DNA of 64,000 bases from Paraburkholderia heleia NBRC 101817 (GCF_000739775.1 NZ_BBJH01000020.1:120823-184822); one strand, 5' to 3'. Positions 8,793 to 17,160 are shown, numbered from the stretch's first letter. Program-made: numbers and translations. Notes: generated by a model from the sequence alone, not told the origin.

Positions 8793-10415
8793 TCAGACGC
8801 TGAAGCGGTTGAGCGTATAAGCGCGATACGCGGCGACGAATGCGTCGAACGAGCCGACCTCGTCGCGCTCGAGTTGCGCCTGCTCCGCGAGCGATTCGCG
8901 CGCGAGTGTTTCGAACCCGGCCGTGGCCGCGGCGTCGAGCGGACGCGCGAGGAAGTGCACCGCATGGCGCTCGCTTTGTGCGCGCGCGAATTGCAGGAAG
9001 GACTGCTGGCTATCGCGCATGGTCTGCAGCACGCGCGCCGACGGCGTGAGCGACGGGTTGGCCAGCTTCGCGCGCTGCGCCGCGAGCGAGCGTGCATGCT
9101 CGTCGCCGCCGTGCGCCGCGTCGAGCACGGCAGCCGCCTGGCCGATCTTCCCGAATAGCGCTTCGGCCCACTCGTGCATCGGCACGTCCTTGCCGTCGCG
9201 CTTGAGCGAGAGGCCCGGCCGGCGCCCTTCTTTCGTCACCAGGCCGAAGTTTTCGTTCGATTCGGCGTAGGCGTCGGCAGGCAGGAACGGGCTTTCATCG
9301 AGCGCGCAGGCGAGTAGGTAAGCGTCGAGAAACCGTGCGGTTTCGAGCGAGATGCCGGTCGGCTCGAACGGGTCGATGTCCATGCAGCGCACCTCGACAT
9401 ACTGCACGCCGCGCGCGGCGAGCGCATGCAGAGGCCGCTCGCCCGGATGCGTCACGCGCTTCGGACGGATCGTGGAATAGAACTCGTTTTCGATCTGCAG
9501 CACGTTCGTGTTGATCTGCACCCACTCGCCGTCGCGATGCGTGCCGATCGCCTCGTACGGCGGATACGGCTGGCTCACGGCCTGCGCGAGTGCGTCGAGA
9601 TAGCCTGCCAGCGTGTCGTAGTCGGCGCGCAAGGCGGACTGGCCCGTTGTGTTCGAGTAGCCGAGATCGCTCATGCGCAGGCTTGTCGCGTACGGCAGAT
9701 AGAGCGTGTCGGCGTCGAACGTTTCGAGCTTGTGCTCGCGGCCGCGCAGGAAGCGCGCGTCGAGTGCGGGCGAAGCGCCGAACAGGTACATGAGCAGCCA
9801 GTTCGTGCGGCGGAAATTGCGGATCAGCGCGAGGTAGCGCTCCGACTGATAGTCGGTGAGCGAGGCCGTGGACTGATGATGCGCATGCAGCACGCGCCAC
9901 ACTTCCTCGCTCAGTGAATAGTTGTAATGGATGCCGGCGATGCACTGCATCGTGCGGCCGTAACGCAGCGCGAGGCCCATGCGGTACACGTACTTGAGGC
10001 GGCCGATGTTCGAGCTGCCGTAGCGCGCGATGGGAATGCCGTCGTCGCTGTCGGGCAGCAGGCCCGGCATCGATTCGTTCCAGAGCATCTCGCCGTCGCG
10101 CGCGAGTACCGCATAGACGTAGCGATGCAGCTCGTCGAGCTTCGCGAGCGTGATCGATGCATCGGGCTCGGCAGGCGTGATGATCTCGATCAGCGCTTCC
10201 GAATAGTCGGTGGTCAGCGACGGATGCGTGAGCGCCGAACCGAGCGCTGCCGCGTGCGGCGTCATGGCGAGACGGCCGTCGCGCGTCACGCGCAGGCTCT
10301 CCTTCTCGATGCCGCGCAGACCGCGCGTGAGCGCGCCGCGATGTGGCCCGTCGCCCAGCACGGAAAGGCGCTGCGCGAGAACGTCGTTCGTGCGTGTAGA
10401 GGTCGTGTCTGACAT
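8793..10415 (-). CDS. gshA: Glutamate-cysteine ligase
   Basis: A 540-residue ATP-dependent ligase that joins the gamma-carboxyl of glutamate to cysteine, the first step of glutathione synthesis in the cytoplasm. It matches the enterobacterial GshA type: GIEKESLRVTRDG near residue 35, TDYSEALIEIITP near 68 and the AGIHYNYSLS segment near 160. Length is close to the E. coli enzyme (about 518). It stands alone here; gshB is not in the window. Confidence 0.95.
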   Translation of the reverse strand: MSDTTSTRTNDVLAQRLSVLGDGPHRGALTRGLRGIEKESLRVTRDGRLAMTPHAAALGSALTHPSLTTDYSEALIEIITPAEPDASITLAKLDELHRYVYAVLARDGEMLWNESMPGLLPDSDDGIPIARYGSSNIGRLKYVYRMGLALRYGRTMQCIAGIHYNYSLSEEVWRVLHAHHQSTASLTDYQSERYLALIRNFRRTNWLLMYLFGASPALDARFLRGREHKLETFDADTLYLPYATSLRMSDLGYSNTTGQSALRADYDTLAGYLDALAQAVSQPYPPYEAIGTHRDGEWVQINTNVLQIENEFYSTIRPKRVTHPGERPLHALAARGVQYVEVRCMDIDPFEPTGISLETARFLDAYLLACALDESPFLPADAYAESNENFGLVTKEGRRPGLSLKRDGKDVPMHEWAEALFGKIGQAAAVLDAAHGGDEHARSLAAQRAKLANPSLTPSARVLQTMRDSQQSFLQFARAQSERHAVHFLARPLDAAATAGFETLARESLAEQAQLERDEVGSFDAFVAAYRAYTLNRFSV

Positions 10416-10617
10416 TGAGGCAAGTCGGGCTCGGGCCGGCGGCGCAGTGCTGCGCGTAGTGCTGCTGACGTTCGCCGGCCGGGATTCTTTTCGGTAGCGG
10501 GCACTTTAACATCTCGCCGGAAGACCTGCTTGGGCCTGCCTCGGACGGGGTTTGGGCCTGTGGACGCGTACTGCTCGCGGCGATGGCACCCCATTCCTCG
10601 CGCTGCCTTCCCCTGCC

Positions 10618-11640
10618 CTAGCCGCCGCGCGCCGCGCCCGCGCGATCGGCGATTTCGTTCCACAAATGCATGGCCGCGTACGCGCGCCAGGGACTCCATG
10701 TATCAGAGCGGGTGCGCTGCTGGGTCGCGCGCGCGAGCGACGGGTCACGCGCCGCGATGGCCTGCATGAGCACGAGATCAGTCGCAGGCCACGCGTTCGC
10801 GTCGCGCCATGCGCGCATCGCGACGTATTCCACGGTCCACGGCCCGATGCCGGGCAACGCGAGCAGCGCGGCGCGCATGGCGTCCAGATTGGCGGGTTCT
10901 GGCGCGATAGCGTCAAATGGTCTGCTTTGACGCTTGCCGCGCGGATTGCCTTGATCCTTCTGCGCGTAGTCGCGTTCGATGATCACCGCGCCGCTCGCCA
11001 CGGCCTGCGCGAAGCCCTGCAGCGCGGCGACCCGCTTGCCCGGCATGCCGATGCCCGCGAGATCGGCGGCGGCGAGCGCGGCGGGCGTCGGAAAGCGCCA
11101 CGCGGTACGCGCGTGCGCGTGGTCGTCGATGCGCTTGCCCACGCGTTCGACGAGGCGCCCGATGATCGTCGTCGCCGCTTTCACGCTGACCTGCTGGCCC
11201 ACGATCGCGCGCACCACGAGCTCGAAGCCCGACCACGCGCCGGGCACGCGCAGCCCCGGCACGGCCGCGACGAGCGGCGCGAGCCACGGGTCGCTGCGCA
11301 GATGCGCGGCGACGGCGGCGGGATCGGCATGCAGGTCGAACATGCGCGAGAGCGGTGCGGCGAGCGCCGCCGCGTGCGCACTCACGGGTCCGTCGATCTG
11401 CACGACGAGGCAATGCTTGCGCGCGTGCCGGCGCACGGCGAGCGTGCCGCTCGCGCCGTTGAAATCGATCGCGCGCAGCCACGCGCCGCCCTCCACTGCC
11501 TCGACGCCCGGCGTCGCGCGGCCGCTGAAAAAGCGCAACACGCGTGGCCAGTCGTAGGGCGCGCGAAACGGCAGTTCGAGTGTGGCGCGGTGCGTCGGCG
11601 CCTCGGTTTGTGCTTCGGATTGCGAGGCGATGGCGCTCAA
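10618..11640 (-). CDS. alkA: DNA-3-methyladenine glycosylase II (AlkA type)
   Basis: A 340-residue base-excision glycosylase that removes alkylated purines. An AlkA N-terminal domain (residues about 20-130) precedes the helix-hairpin-helix-GPD core with LPGIGPWTVEYVAMRA and a later Asp (PATDLVLM) fitting the catalytic position. The TTG at 11640 overlaps the ada stop (TTGA), so translation is probably coupled to ada. The longer open frame reading back through ada is a shadow. A polar insert of about 20 residues (DYAQKDQGNPRGKRQSR) just before the HhH motif is unusual. Confidence 0.88.
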   Translation of the reverse strand: MSAIASQSEAQTEAPTHRATLELPFRAPYDWPRVLRFFSGRATPGVEAVEGGAWLRAIDFNGASGTLAVRRHARKHCLVVQIDGPVSAHAAALAAPLSRMFDLHADPAAVAAHLRSDPWLAPLVAAVPGLRVPGAWSGFELVVRAIVGQQVSVKAATTIIGRLVERVGKRIDDHAHARTAWRFPTPAALAAADLAGIGMPGKRVAALQGFAQAVASGAVIIERDYAQKDQGNPRGKRQSRPFDAIAPEPANLDAMRAALLALPGIGPWTVEYVAMRAWRDANAWPATDLVLMQAIAARDPSLARATQQRTRSDTWSPWRAYAAMHLWNEIADRAGAARGG

Positions 11641-12827
11641 GTGGCGGTCTCCGGCGTGTTGGCGCGTCTCGAGGTCGAACGGGTGCTTTTCGGGCCTTTT
11701 GCGCCGTCTTGCGCAGTTCGTGATGCGCGAGCTTCGCCGTCGAGCAGCGCCGCCTTGCGCTCGAGCCCCCAGCGATAACCCGCGAGCGAACCGCCCTTCT
11801 GCACGACGCGATGGCACGGAATCGCCAGGGCCACCGGATTCGACGCGCACGCACTTGCCACGGCCCGCACCGCGCGCGGCGCGCCGAGCGTTTCGGCGAT
11901 CTGCGAATAGCTGCGCGTCTCGCCGTAAGGAATGCGCTGGAGCGCGTCCCAGACGCGCTGCTGGAACGCGGTGGCGGCAATGTCGAGCGGCAGATCGAAA
12001 CGCTCGCGCCGGCCGTGCAGATACGCGTCGATCTGCGCGGCGAACGGCGCGACCGCGGCCTTGTCCTCGATGCACTGCGCGTTGGCGAAATCGGCCGTGA
12101 GTGCGGCGGTGAGCGTCGCGGCATCGTCGCCGAACGCGATCCGGCAAATGCCCTTTTCCGTTGCGGCGATCAGCACGAAGCCGATCGGCGTGGGCGTGGC
12201 GGCGTAGTGGATCGTCAGCCCCGCGCCCTTGCGGCGATAGGCGGAAGGCGCCATGCCCAGCTCGCCCGGCACGCTGTGATAGAGCCGCGACGATGAGCCG
12301 AAGCCGGCGTCGGCGCTGGCGCGCGTGACGTCGGCGCCCTCGCCGAGCGCGTCGCGCAGCACGGCCCCGCGCCGCGCCGCCTGGTATTGGCGCGGCGACA
12401 CGCCCAGTACGCGCTTGAAGAGGCGCTGCAGGTGAAACGGGCTCAGGTGCACGGCTTCGCCCAACTGCGCGAGCGTGAGCCGCTCTTGCGGGTCGGCGTC
12501 CAGCGCCGCACACGCACGCCGCACGATTTCCAGCTCGCGCGGCAGGCCGCCCGGACGACAGCGCTTGCATTCGCGATAGCCGGCGGCGCGTGCGTCGTCG
12601 GCCCCGGCGAAGAATTCGATGTTCTCGCGCCGCGGCAGCCGCGACGCACACGACGGGCGGCAGAACACCCCGGTGGTGCGCACGGCGTAGAAGAACGCGC
12701 CGTCGGCGCGGGCGTCGCGCGACGTGACGGCTTGCCAGCGGTCGTCGTCGTTCGCCCACTCGCTGTCTGGTGTTTGCCTGGGTTTGGCGGGTTTCATCGC
12801 GGGTTTCATTGCAGGGACGGCGCTCAT
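11637..12827 (-). CDS. ada: Ada: methylated-DNA methyltransferase and transcriptional activator
   Basis: A 396-residue adaptive-response protein. The N-terminal zinc domain has Cys at about 56, 60, 87 and 90 (GVFCRPSCASR, YRECKRCRPGG); the first corresponds to the phosphotriester-methyl acceptor that switches Ada into an activator. An AraC-type HTH follows (LTLAQLGEAVHLSPFHLQRL). The C-terminal O6-methylguanine methyltransferase carries IPCHRVV near residue 338. Length is slightly above E. coli Ada (354). It overlaps alkA, forming an ada-alkA operon for alkylation damage. Confidence 0.95.
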   Translation of the reverse strand: MSAVPAMKPAMKPAKPRQTPDSEWANDDDRWQAVTSRDARADGAFFYAVRTTGVFCRPSCASRLPRRENIEFFAGADDARAAGYRECKRCRPGGLPRELEIVRRACAALDADPQERLTLAQLGEAVHLSPFHLQRLFKRVLGVSPRQYQAARRGAVLRDALGEGADVTRASADAGFGSSSRLYHSVPGELGMAPSAYRRKGAGLTIHYAATPTPIGFVLIAATEKGICRIAFGDDAATLTAALTADFANAQCIEDKAAVAPFAAQIDAYLHGRRERFDLPLDIAATAFQQRVWDALQRIPYGETRSYSQIAETLGAPRAVRAVASACASNPVALAIPCHRVVQKGGSLAGYRWGLERKAALLDGEARASRTAQDGAKGPKSTRSTSRRANTPETAT

Positions 12828-12979
12828 TTGAGGGCTCCTCGAAGTGCCTGTCTGGATGCCCTTACTCTAACTTCGCGTGCGGACGACGGCGCGCCGGATC
12901 TTGCGCTGTCATTGCAGCCGATATGTGCCGTGAACGCATCATGGTCTGGCACTAATATGGCCTTCGGTGAATCCCTGGT

Positions 12980-12991
12980 GGCGCTTTGCGG
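12980..12991 (-). promoter_or_regulatory. Possible Ada box upstream of ada
   Basis: On the minus strand the sequence CCGCAAAGCGCC matches seven of eight bases of the E. coli Ada box (AAAGCGCA). It lies about 150 bases upstream of the ada start, and an AT-rich -10-like segment (CATATTAG) follows downstream. A short degenerate match, so tentative. Confidence 0.28.
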
Positions 12992-13041
12992 ATTCCCGTG
13001 CGACAAAATGGCAACTTTGCGGGTTTTCCCTTAAAAAGTTG

Positions 13042-13070
13042 TTGCGTCGCGTCAGCCGACTCGGTATAGT
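13042..13070 (+). promoter_or_regulatory. Sigma-70 promoter of a small RNA
   Basis: TTGCGT (13042-13047), a 17-base spacer and TATAGT (13065-13070). Transcription would start near 13077. It has no open reading frame downstream before the terminator. Confidence 0.65.
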
Positions 13071-13076
13071 GGTTCC

Positions 13077-13137
13077 TGTCTCCTCCATGTCTCCTCCTGA
13101 TATGGATTAAGCCCGCTCACAGTAGCGGGCTTTTTTT
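13077..13137 (+). ncRNA. Predicted about 60-nt small RNA with two anti-Shine-Dalgarno motifs
   Basis: An orphan transcription unit between ada and a divergently placed VOC gene: promoter, about 60 nt of RNA, and a strong intrinsic terminator. The RNA carries TCTCCTCC twice (13079-13086 and 13090-13097), each able to pair with GGAGG ribosome sites. The second copy sits in a 13-nt loop closed by CCAT/ATGG (13085-13088 with 13102-13105). The layout resembles CCUCCUCC-loop small RNAs described in other proteobacteria and may belong to the Rfam family of betaproteobacterial toxic small RNAs; I cannot confirm membership here. Confidence 0.65.
13110..13137 (+). terminator. Intrinsic terminator of the small RNA
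   Basis: Perfect 8-bp stem AGCCCGCT / AGCGGGCT with a 6-nt loop, followed directly by seven T residues. Confidence 0.85.
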
Positions 13138-13335
13138 CGTCCAGCGTTTCCATCCGTCAACTCGCCGCACCCGCGCCGCGCCCGTGTTTTCCGTCCTTTC
13201 GGCTATTTTCCGCCGGTTCCCACGGTTGTGCTGCCGGCGGTTCCGGTTTGCGAATCTCACGCCAATGCGCGCATTCTGCGCAGCCCCGCGTCCACGGGTT
13301 CATCATGACAAGCCCTGCACGAACTCGAGGACGCC

Positions 13336-13746
13336 ATGCGGATTCAGATTCGCGAGATCGATCACGTCGTTATCCGGGCGGCCGATGTGGCCGCCATGAC
13401 GCGTTTCTATTGCGAAGTACTTGGTTGCCAGCCGGAGCGTGAACAGCGCGATCTCGGCCTCGTGCAGTTACGCGCGGGACGCTCGCTGATCGATCTCGTG
13501 ACGATCGGCGGCCCGCTCGACCGGGGCGACGGCGCACCGCCTGCCGGCGCGGGCGGCAACATGGATCATCTTTGCTTGCGCGTGGAGCCGTTCGACGCCG
13601 AGGCGCTCGCGTCGCATCTGACGCAGCATGGCGCGCGTCCCGGCAATGCCGTCGAGCGCTATGGGGCGGAGGGCCTGGGGCCGTCGCTGTATCTGTTCGA
13701 CCCGGAAGGCAACATGGTGGAACTCAAGGGGCCGCCGCGCGCCTGA
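13336..13746 (+). CDS. VOC-family (glyoxalase/bleomycin-resistance fold) protein
   Basis: A 136-residue single-domain protein of the vicinal oxygen chelate superfamily. It has paired beta-alpha-beta-beta-beta modules with likely metal ligands in IDHVVIRAADVAAMTRFY (His 10), GGNMDHLCLRV (His) and EGNMVELKG (Glu). Members include glyoxalases, dioxygenases and resistance proteins, and the substrate cannot be told from sequence. It stands alone, convergent with the YaeQ gene. Confidence 0.88.
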   Translation: MRIQIREIDHVVIRAADVAAMTRFYCEVLGCQPEREQRDLGLVQLRAGRSLIDLVTIGGPLDRGDGAPPAGAGGNMDHLCLRVEPFDAEALASHLTQHGARPGNAVERYGAEGLGPSLYLFDPEGNMVELKGPPRA

Positions 13747-13763
13747 ACACGCGCCGCCTGCTT

Positions 13764-14318
13764 TCACACGTTTTCGGGCGCCTTGAACACGTTCCATTCG
13801 ACGGCCACTGGTTCGGCGCTCGTGTTGCCGATCCACGCCGCGCCGTCCTGCACCGTGCATTGCAGGCGCATGGTGCGCTCGGCCAGCGCGCCGAGCGACG
13901 CGGCAACGCCCTCGCCCAGCGACCAGACCGTGACGTTGCGCAGGCGCTCGACCTTGTTGCGCACGCCTTGCCACCAGATGTCGGAGGTGCGCCCGCCGTA
14001 GGCGATCACGATGACCTCGCCCGCGCGGCCGCTTGCCTTGGCGATGCGGCGCTCGTCGGGCTGGCCGACTTCGATCCACGTTTCGATCGCGCCCGTGTAG
14101 TCCTTGCACCAGAGGTCGGGCTCGTCCGTATCGGAGAGGCCCTTGCAGAATTCGAGCCGCTCGCCCGCAAACAGCGCGAATGCCGCGATGCGAACCATCA
14201 TGCGGTCGTCGGTTTCGGACGGATGGCGCGCGATCGTGAGCGCATGGTCGGCGTAATAGTGCCGGTCCATGTCCGCGATCTGCAGTTCTGCCTTGTAGAT
14301 GGTCGATTTGAGTGCCAT
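13764..14318 (-). CDS. YaeQ family protein
   Basis: A 184-residue protein of the YaeQ family, a PD-(D/E)XK nuclease-like fold whose cellular role is poorly defined. Family features seen are the start MALKSTIYKAELQIADMDR, HPSETDDRMMVRIAAFALF and the WIEVGQPDERRIAKASGRA segment carrying the nuclease-like acidic and basic residues. The ATG at 14318 gives the usual family length; the upstream ATG at 14402 adds 28 residues with no family resemblance. Confidence 0.9.
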   Translation of the reverse strand: MALKSTIYKAELQIADMDRHYYADHALTIARHPSETDDRMMVRIAAFALFAGERLEFCKGLSDTDEPDLWCKDYTGAIETWIEVGQPDERRIAKASGRAGEVIVIAYGGRTSDIWWQGVRNKVERLRNVTVWSLGEGVAASLGALAERTMRLQCTVQDGAAWIGNTSAEPVAVEWNVFKAPENV

Positions 14319-14491
14319 ACCGAATTCCGGTCGCGCGAAAGCCGCACATGATAGCGAAGTTTCTAGCAAGCGACGTGCCGGTCGAGTCGGCACGCGGCCC
14401 AATGCGGATGGTCTGACGGGAGAATGACGGCGGTTTGACAGCGGCGCGCAACGCGTTGCATCACGTCACGGCCGCGCGTCCGGCAAGCACG

Positions 14492-14519
14492 ATGGCCCGG
14501 CGCATGTGCGTCGGGCCAT
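14492..14519 (-). terminator. Hairpin downstream of a small secreted-protein gene
   Basis: Eight-base inverted repeat ATGGCCCG...CGGGCCAT, about 35 bases past the stop of the minus-strand gene at 14554. There is no clear T tract, so terminator activity is uncertain. Confidence 0.3.
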
Positions 14520-14553
14520 GTCGATGGCGAGAGGCGCGTTGGAAGATGCGGCC

Positions 14554-14895
14554 TTACTGCTTGATGAAGCGGTCCGTGGTCCAGAGACCTTGCTCGTCGG
14601 TGTTCGCGGCGTTGACGAATTCGACGTCGTGGCCCACCACCTGGACGACGCGGAACGACTGGTTGTCGGGCGTGGACAGACACTGGAATCCCGAGAAGTA
14701 TTCCTGCATCTGCTGATGCTCGCCGGCCTGCTCGTGAAGCGCGACGGCGTCGAGCTTGTCTTTCGTGAGGCAGCCATAGGAGCCCGGCTTGAACTGCACC
14801 GTTTGCTGCGGCTTGACGCTCGCGTCCTGAGCTTGAACCGCAATGGCGCAAGCAAGGCTGGCCGCCGCGACGACCACACCGGATAGCATTTTCAT
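14554..14895 (-). CDS. Hypothetical periplasmic protein
   Basis: A 113-residue exported protein. The ATG at 14895 has an excellent AGGAGG ribosome site five bases upstream and begins a signal peptide (MKMLSGVVVAAASLACAIAVQAQDA, cleavage after AQA). The mature part contains two Cys (YGCLTKD and FQCLS) that could form a disulfide. I recognise no family. It stands alone in a loosely packed stretch. Confidence 0.75.
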   Translation of the reverse strand: MKMLSGVVVAAASLACAIAVQAQDASVKPQQTVQFKPGSYGCLTKDKLDAVALHEQAGEHQQMQEYFSGFQCLSTPDNQSFRVVQVVGHDVEFVNAANTDEQGLWTTDRFIKQ

Positions 14896-15378
14896 GATTG
14901 CCTCCTGCGGGTTTTGACTCAGATTAGCTATGTATTTAACTCTCATGCCGCACCCGCGTTGTTAAACATAGAAAACTGCCGGAAGACTGCAAGCCCGACT
15001 TGTGTGCGCTTGCAACAGTCGTGGCGGTTTGCAGCGTGATGTCGAGCGCCGCGCTACCGTCCAGCCTGGGTCTGCCGGGCGTTCAGGAGCACTCCGAAGC
15101 ATCGATTACATAGTCTCGCGCCTTATCCAACAAGGCGCTGCCGGTTATAGAGGGAATAGGACAATCGAACCTGTTTTGATTTAAACGGTTTAATAGATCG
15201 CCGGCAGCCAATGACGCGGCGCATCCAAAGTCGCATCAGCGCCAATTGGGAGCGCGTGCATTAATGGATTGGCGACAGAATAAAAACGATGCCAGGCGCC
15301 CATGAGGCTCTCGAAACGAAGCCGCTTGCACAGCGCAAAAGTTCGTGGATAAATCGGGCTTCCCAATGGAGGAACCCC
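14896..15378. other. 483-base intergenic region
   Basis: No convincing gene. It holds the upstream region of the minus-strand secreted protein and the lysE-like gene. One feature stands out: a perfect 7-bp stem GCGCCTT / AAGGCGC (15118-15138) with a 7-nt loop and no T tract. The stretch around 15140-15200 is locally AT-rich. Confidence 0.5.
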
Positions 15379-16005
15379 ATGACTTTCGCTCACTGGCTGG
15401 CGTTCGCGATTGCGTCTGCCATACTCGTGGCCATTCCCGGCCCCACCGTGCTGCTCGTCGTTTCCTACGCGCTCGGCCATGGCCGCCGCTACGCGCTCGC
15501 AACCACGGCCGGCGTCGCGCTCGGCGACTTCACGGCCATGACCGCTTCCATGCTCGGACTCGGCGTGATCCTCGCGGCTTCCGCCACGCTGTTCTCGGTG
15601 CTGAAGTGGATCGGCGCCGCCTATCTGCTCTATCTGGGCGTGAAGCTCTGGCGCGCGCCCGTTGGCGAAGGCGACGCACCGGATACCTCCGAGACGCGCA
15701 CCGGCCGCATCTTCGCGCATGCGTACGCCGTCACCGCGCTTAACCCGAAGAGCATCATTTTCTTCGTCGCCTTCGTGCCGCAGTTCATCGATCCGCGTGG
15801 GGCCATGACACCGCAGATCGTCGTGTTCGAAGCCACCTTCCTCGCGCTCGCGACGCTCAACGCGTTCGCCTATGCGCTGCTCGCGGCGGCCGCGCGCAAG
15901 GTCGTGCGCAGCCCGCGCGTGCAGCGCGTCGTCAATCGTACGGGCGGCACGCTGCTCATCGGCGCCGGGCTTTTTGCCGCCGCGTGGCGAAAGTCGACGG
16001 CATAG
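15379..16005 (+). CDS. LysE/RhtB-family amino-acid exporter
   Basis: A 208-residue inner-membrane exporter with about six helices. The family motif near the start is visible (AIPGPTVLLVVSYALGHG), as is the central NPKSIIFFVAFVPQF. Members export basic amino acids, threonine, homoserine lactones or leucine; the substrate is not predictable. The ATG at 15379 has GGAGGAA upstream; the longer reading adds non-hydrophobic sequence. A second family member lies at 49948-50598. Confidence 0.92.
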   Translation: MTFAHWLAFAIASAILVAIPGPTVLLVVSYALGHGRRYALATTAGVALGDFTAMTASMLGLGVILAASATLFSVLKWIGAAYLLYLGVKLWRAPVGEGDAPDTSETRTGRIFAHAYAVTALNPKSIIFFVAFVPQFIDPRGAMTPQIVVFEATFLALATLNAFAYALLAAAARKVVRSPRVQRVVNRTGGTLLIGAGLFAAAWRKSTA

Positions 16006-16137
16006 ACGGCGCATTCGGATCGATGGCGACCTCGCGCAGCGCACGCTCCGGCGCCGCGCGGACCGGGCACGCAGGCTGCTCGACCCGGGGTTGTGAGGGT
16101 TGGCGAACATTGTTTTCAAGCTTCAGTGCGCGCCCGA

Positions 16138-16166
16138 TGGGCAAACTGTCGCGTCCTGGCTACAAT
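16138..16166 (+). promoter_or_regulatory. Predicted promoter of the tiny membrane protein genes
   Basis: TGGGCA (16138-16143), a 17-base spacer and TACAAT (16161-16166), about 35 bases upstream of the GTG at 16202. Confidence 0.45.
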
Positions 16167-16201
16167 GCAATTGCAAACCGCTTGACAACCAGGAGTCAAT
16201 C

Positions 16202-16366
16202 GTGATCGAACACGTAATACTGGGCGCGTTTTTGGTGATCCCCCTTGTCATTGTCGTCTTCCTGTTTTCCGACGAAATCCTCGAGGAGCATCGACAGCGC
16301 GTGGAAGCGGGAGACGGACATCATATCGACTGGCGTCATCCGCTACGCAGTCTTCTGCATCACTGA
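16202..16366 (+). CDS. Tiny membrane protein, 54 residues
   Basis: A 54-residue protein with one membrane helix at about 5-22 (VILGAFLVIPLVIVVFLF), then a charged cytoplasmic or periplasmic tail rich in Glu, His and Arg. The GTG at 16202 has AGGAG seven bases upstream and a promoter at a fitting distance. The upstream ATG reading (16100) would cross that promoter. I know no function. A second tiny membrane protein follows 43 bases downstream. Confidence 0.6.
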   Translation: MIEHVILGAFLVIPLVIVVFLFSDEILEEHRQRVEAGDGHHIDWRHPLRSLLHH

Positions 16367-16409
16367 GCGGGAGCACGAATCGCGCGGATGAACGCGGCAA
16401 AACACACGG

Positions 16410-16577
16410 GTGGCACTCGTGGATTTCGAGTCCTCCTGGATGCCGTACTTCGGCGCCTTGTTCGTGCTGATGGCGCTGTCCATCGCGCTCACCCTTCTCC
16501 GGCCGTCCGCCGGGCGGCGCGGCAGCACGCCGCGCGCACAAGAGGCGGGCGCGCACGACGGCCAGCACGCACGCTGA
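16410..16577 (+). CDS. Tiny membrane protein, 55 residues, GTG start
   Basis: A 55-residue frame starting MALVDFESSWMPYFG with one membrane helix (about 12-31, PYFGALFVLMALSIALTLL), then a basic Ala/Arg/His-rich tail. It has no ATG near the start and is under 60 codons, so simple ORF calls miss it. The competing frame from ATG 16388 gives Arg-rich sequence typical of a shadow. Ribosome site is weak; GTG 16419 is an alternative. Likely co-transcribed with the gene at 16202. Confidence 0.5.
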   Translation: MALVDFESSWMPYFGALFVLMALSIALTLLRPSAGRRGSTPRAQEAGAHDGQHAR

Positions 16578-16713
16578 CGGGATTCGCTCCCGGCCAGCGC
16601 GCGCCGGCAAACCACACCCTCCGGTAATTCGGCGTTACCACTTGCAGCACCTGTATCCGGCAAGCAGGCCGACAATCGCTCGCATGTTTTCAAAGGTTCT
16701 CAGGGAGAACGAC

Positions 16714-17103
16714 ATGCGAAAGATGGCAGCCGTTTTTGTGCTGGCGGGGTGTGCGCTGTCGGCAGGCCCCGCGAGCGCGCACGATCACGGCGGTGACGTG
16801 GTGGGTGCGCTGGTTGGCGGCGCGTTGATTGGCGCCGCGGTGGGCGCCGTGCTCAATAGCGGCCCGGCGGTGGCCTACCCGGCTCAGCCGGCCTATGTGC
16901 AGCCCGAGCCCGTGTATGCCCAGCCGGCGCCGGTTTATGCCGCCGCCCCGGCCGGCGCGGCGTGTTACGACCAGTATTCGGGCCGCTACGTGCCTTGCGC
17001 GCCGGCCCAGCCCGCGCCGCCGCCGCAATATGACGACGGCTACGCGCAGCCCGGCTACTACGGACAGCAGCCGGTTTATGCCCAGCCAGGCGGCGGCTGG
17101 TAA
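16714..17103 (+). CDS. Exported glycine-zipper and YAQP-repeat protein
   Basis: A 129-residue secreted or envelope protein. A signal peptide (MRKMAAVFVLAGCALSAGPASA) is followed by a glycine-zipper stretch (VVGALVGGALIGAAVGAVL) and then a Pro/Tyr/Gln-rich region with repeats of the form QPxPVYA, plus a Cys pair around CYDQYSGRYVPC. The ATG at 16714 has GGGAG seven bases upstream. Such proteins are common in the Burkholderiaceae envelope, but their role is unknown. Confidence 0.75.
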   Translation: MRKMAAVFVLAGCALSAGPASAHDHGGDVVGALVGGALIGAAVGAVLNSGPAVAYPAQPAYVQPEPVYAQPAPVYAAAPAGAACYDQYSGRYVPCAPAQPAPPPQYDDGYAQPGYYGQQPVYAQPGGGW

Positions 17104-17111
17104 TGCATGAA

Positions 17112-17135
17112 GCGGCGCACGCCACAGTGCGCCGC
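17112..17135. terminator. Hairpin between convergent genes
   Basis: Perfect 9-bp stem GCGGCGCAC / GTGCGCCGC with a 6-nt loop, midway between two convergent stop codons. There is no T tract, so it may act as a bidirectional roadblock or a weak terminator. Confidence 0.4.
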
Positions 17136-17160
17136 CCGGCATCGCGGCTGCTCCTCGCGC

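Noticed and set aside
16388..16627. 79-residue frame from ATG 16388
   Set aside because: Arg/Ala-rich in an overlapping frame; the GTG frame at 16410 has a real membrane-helix pattern.
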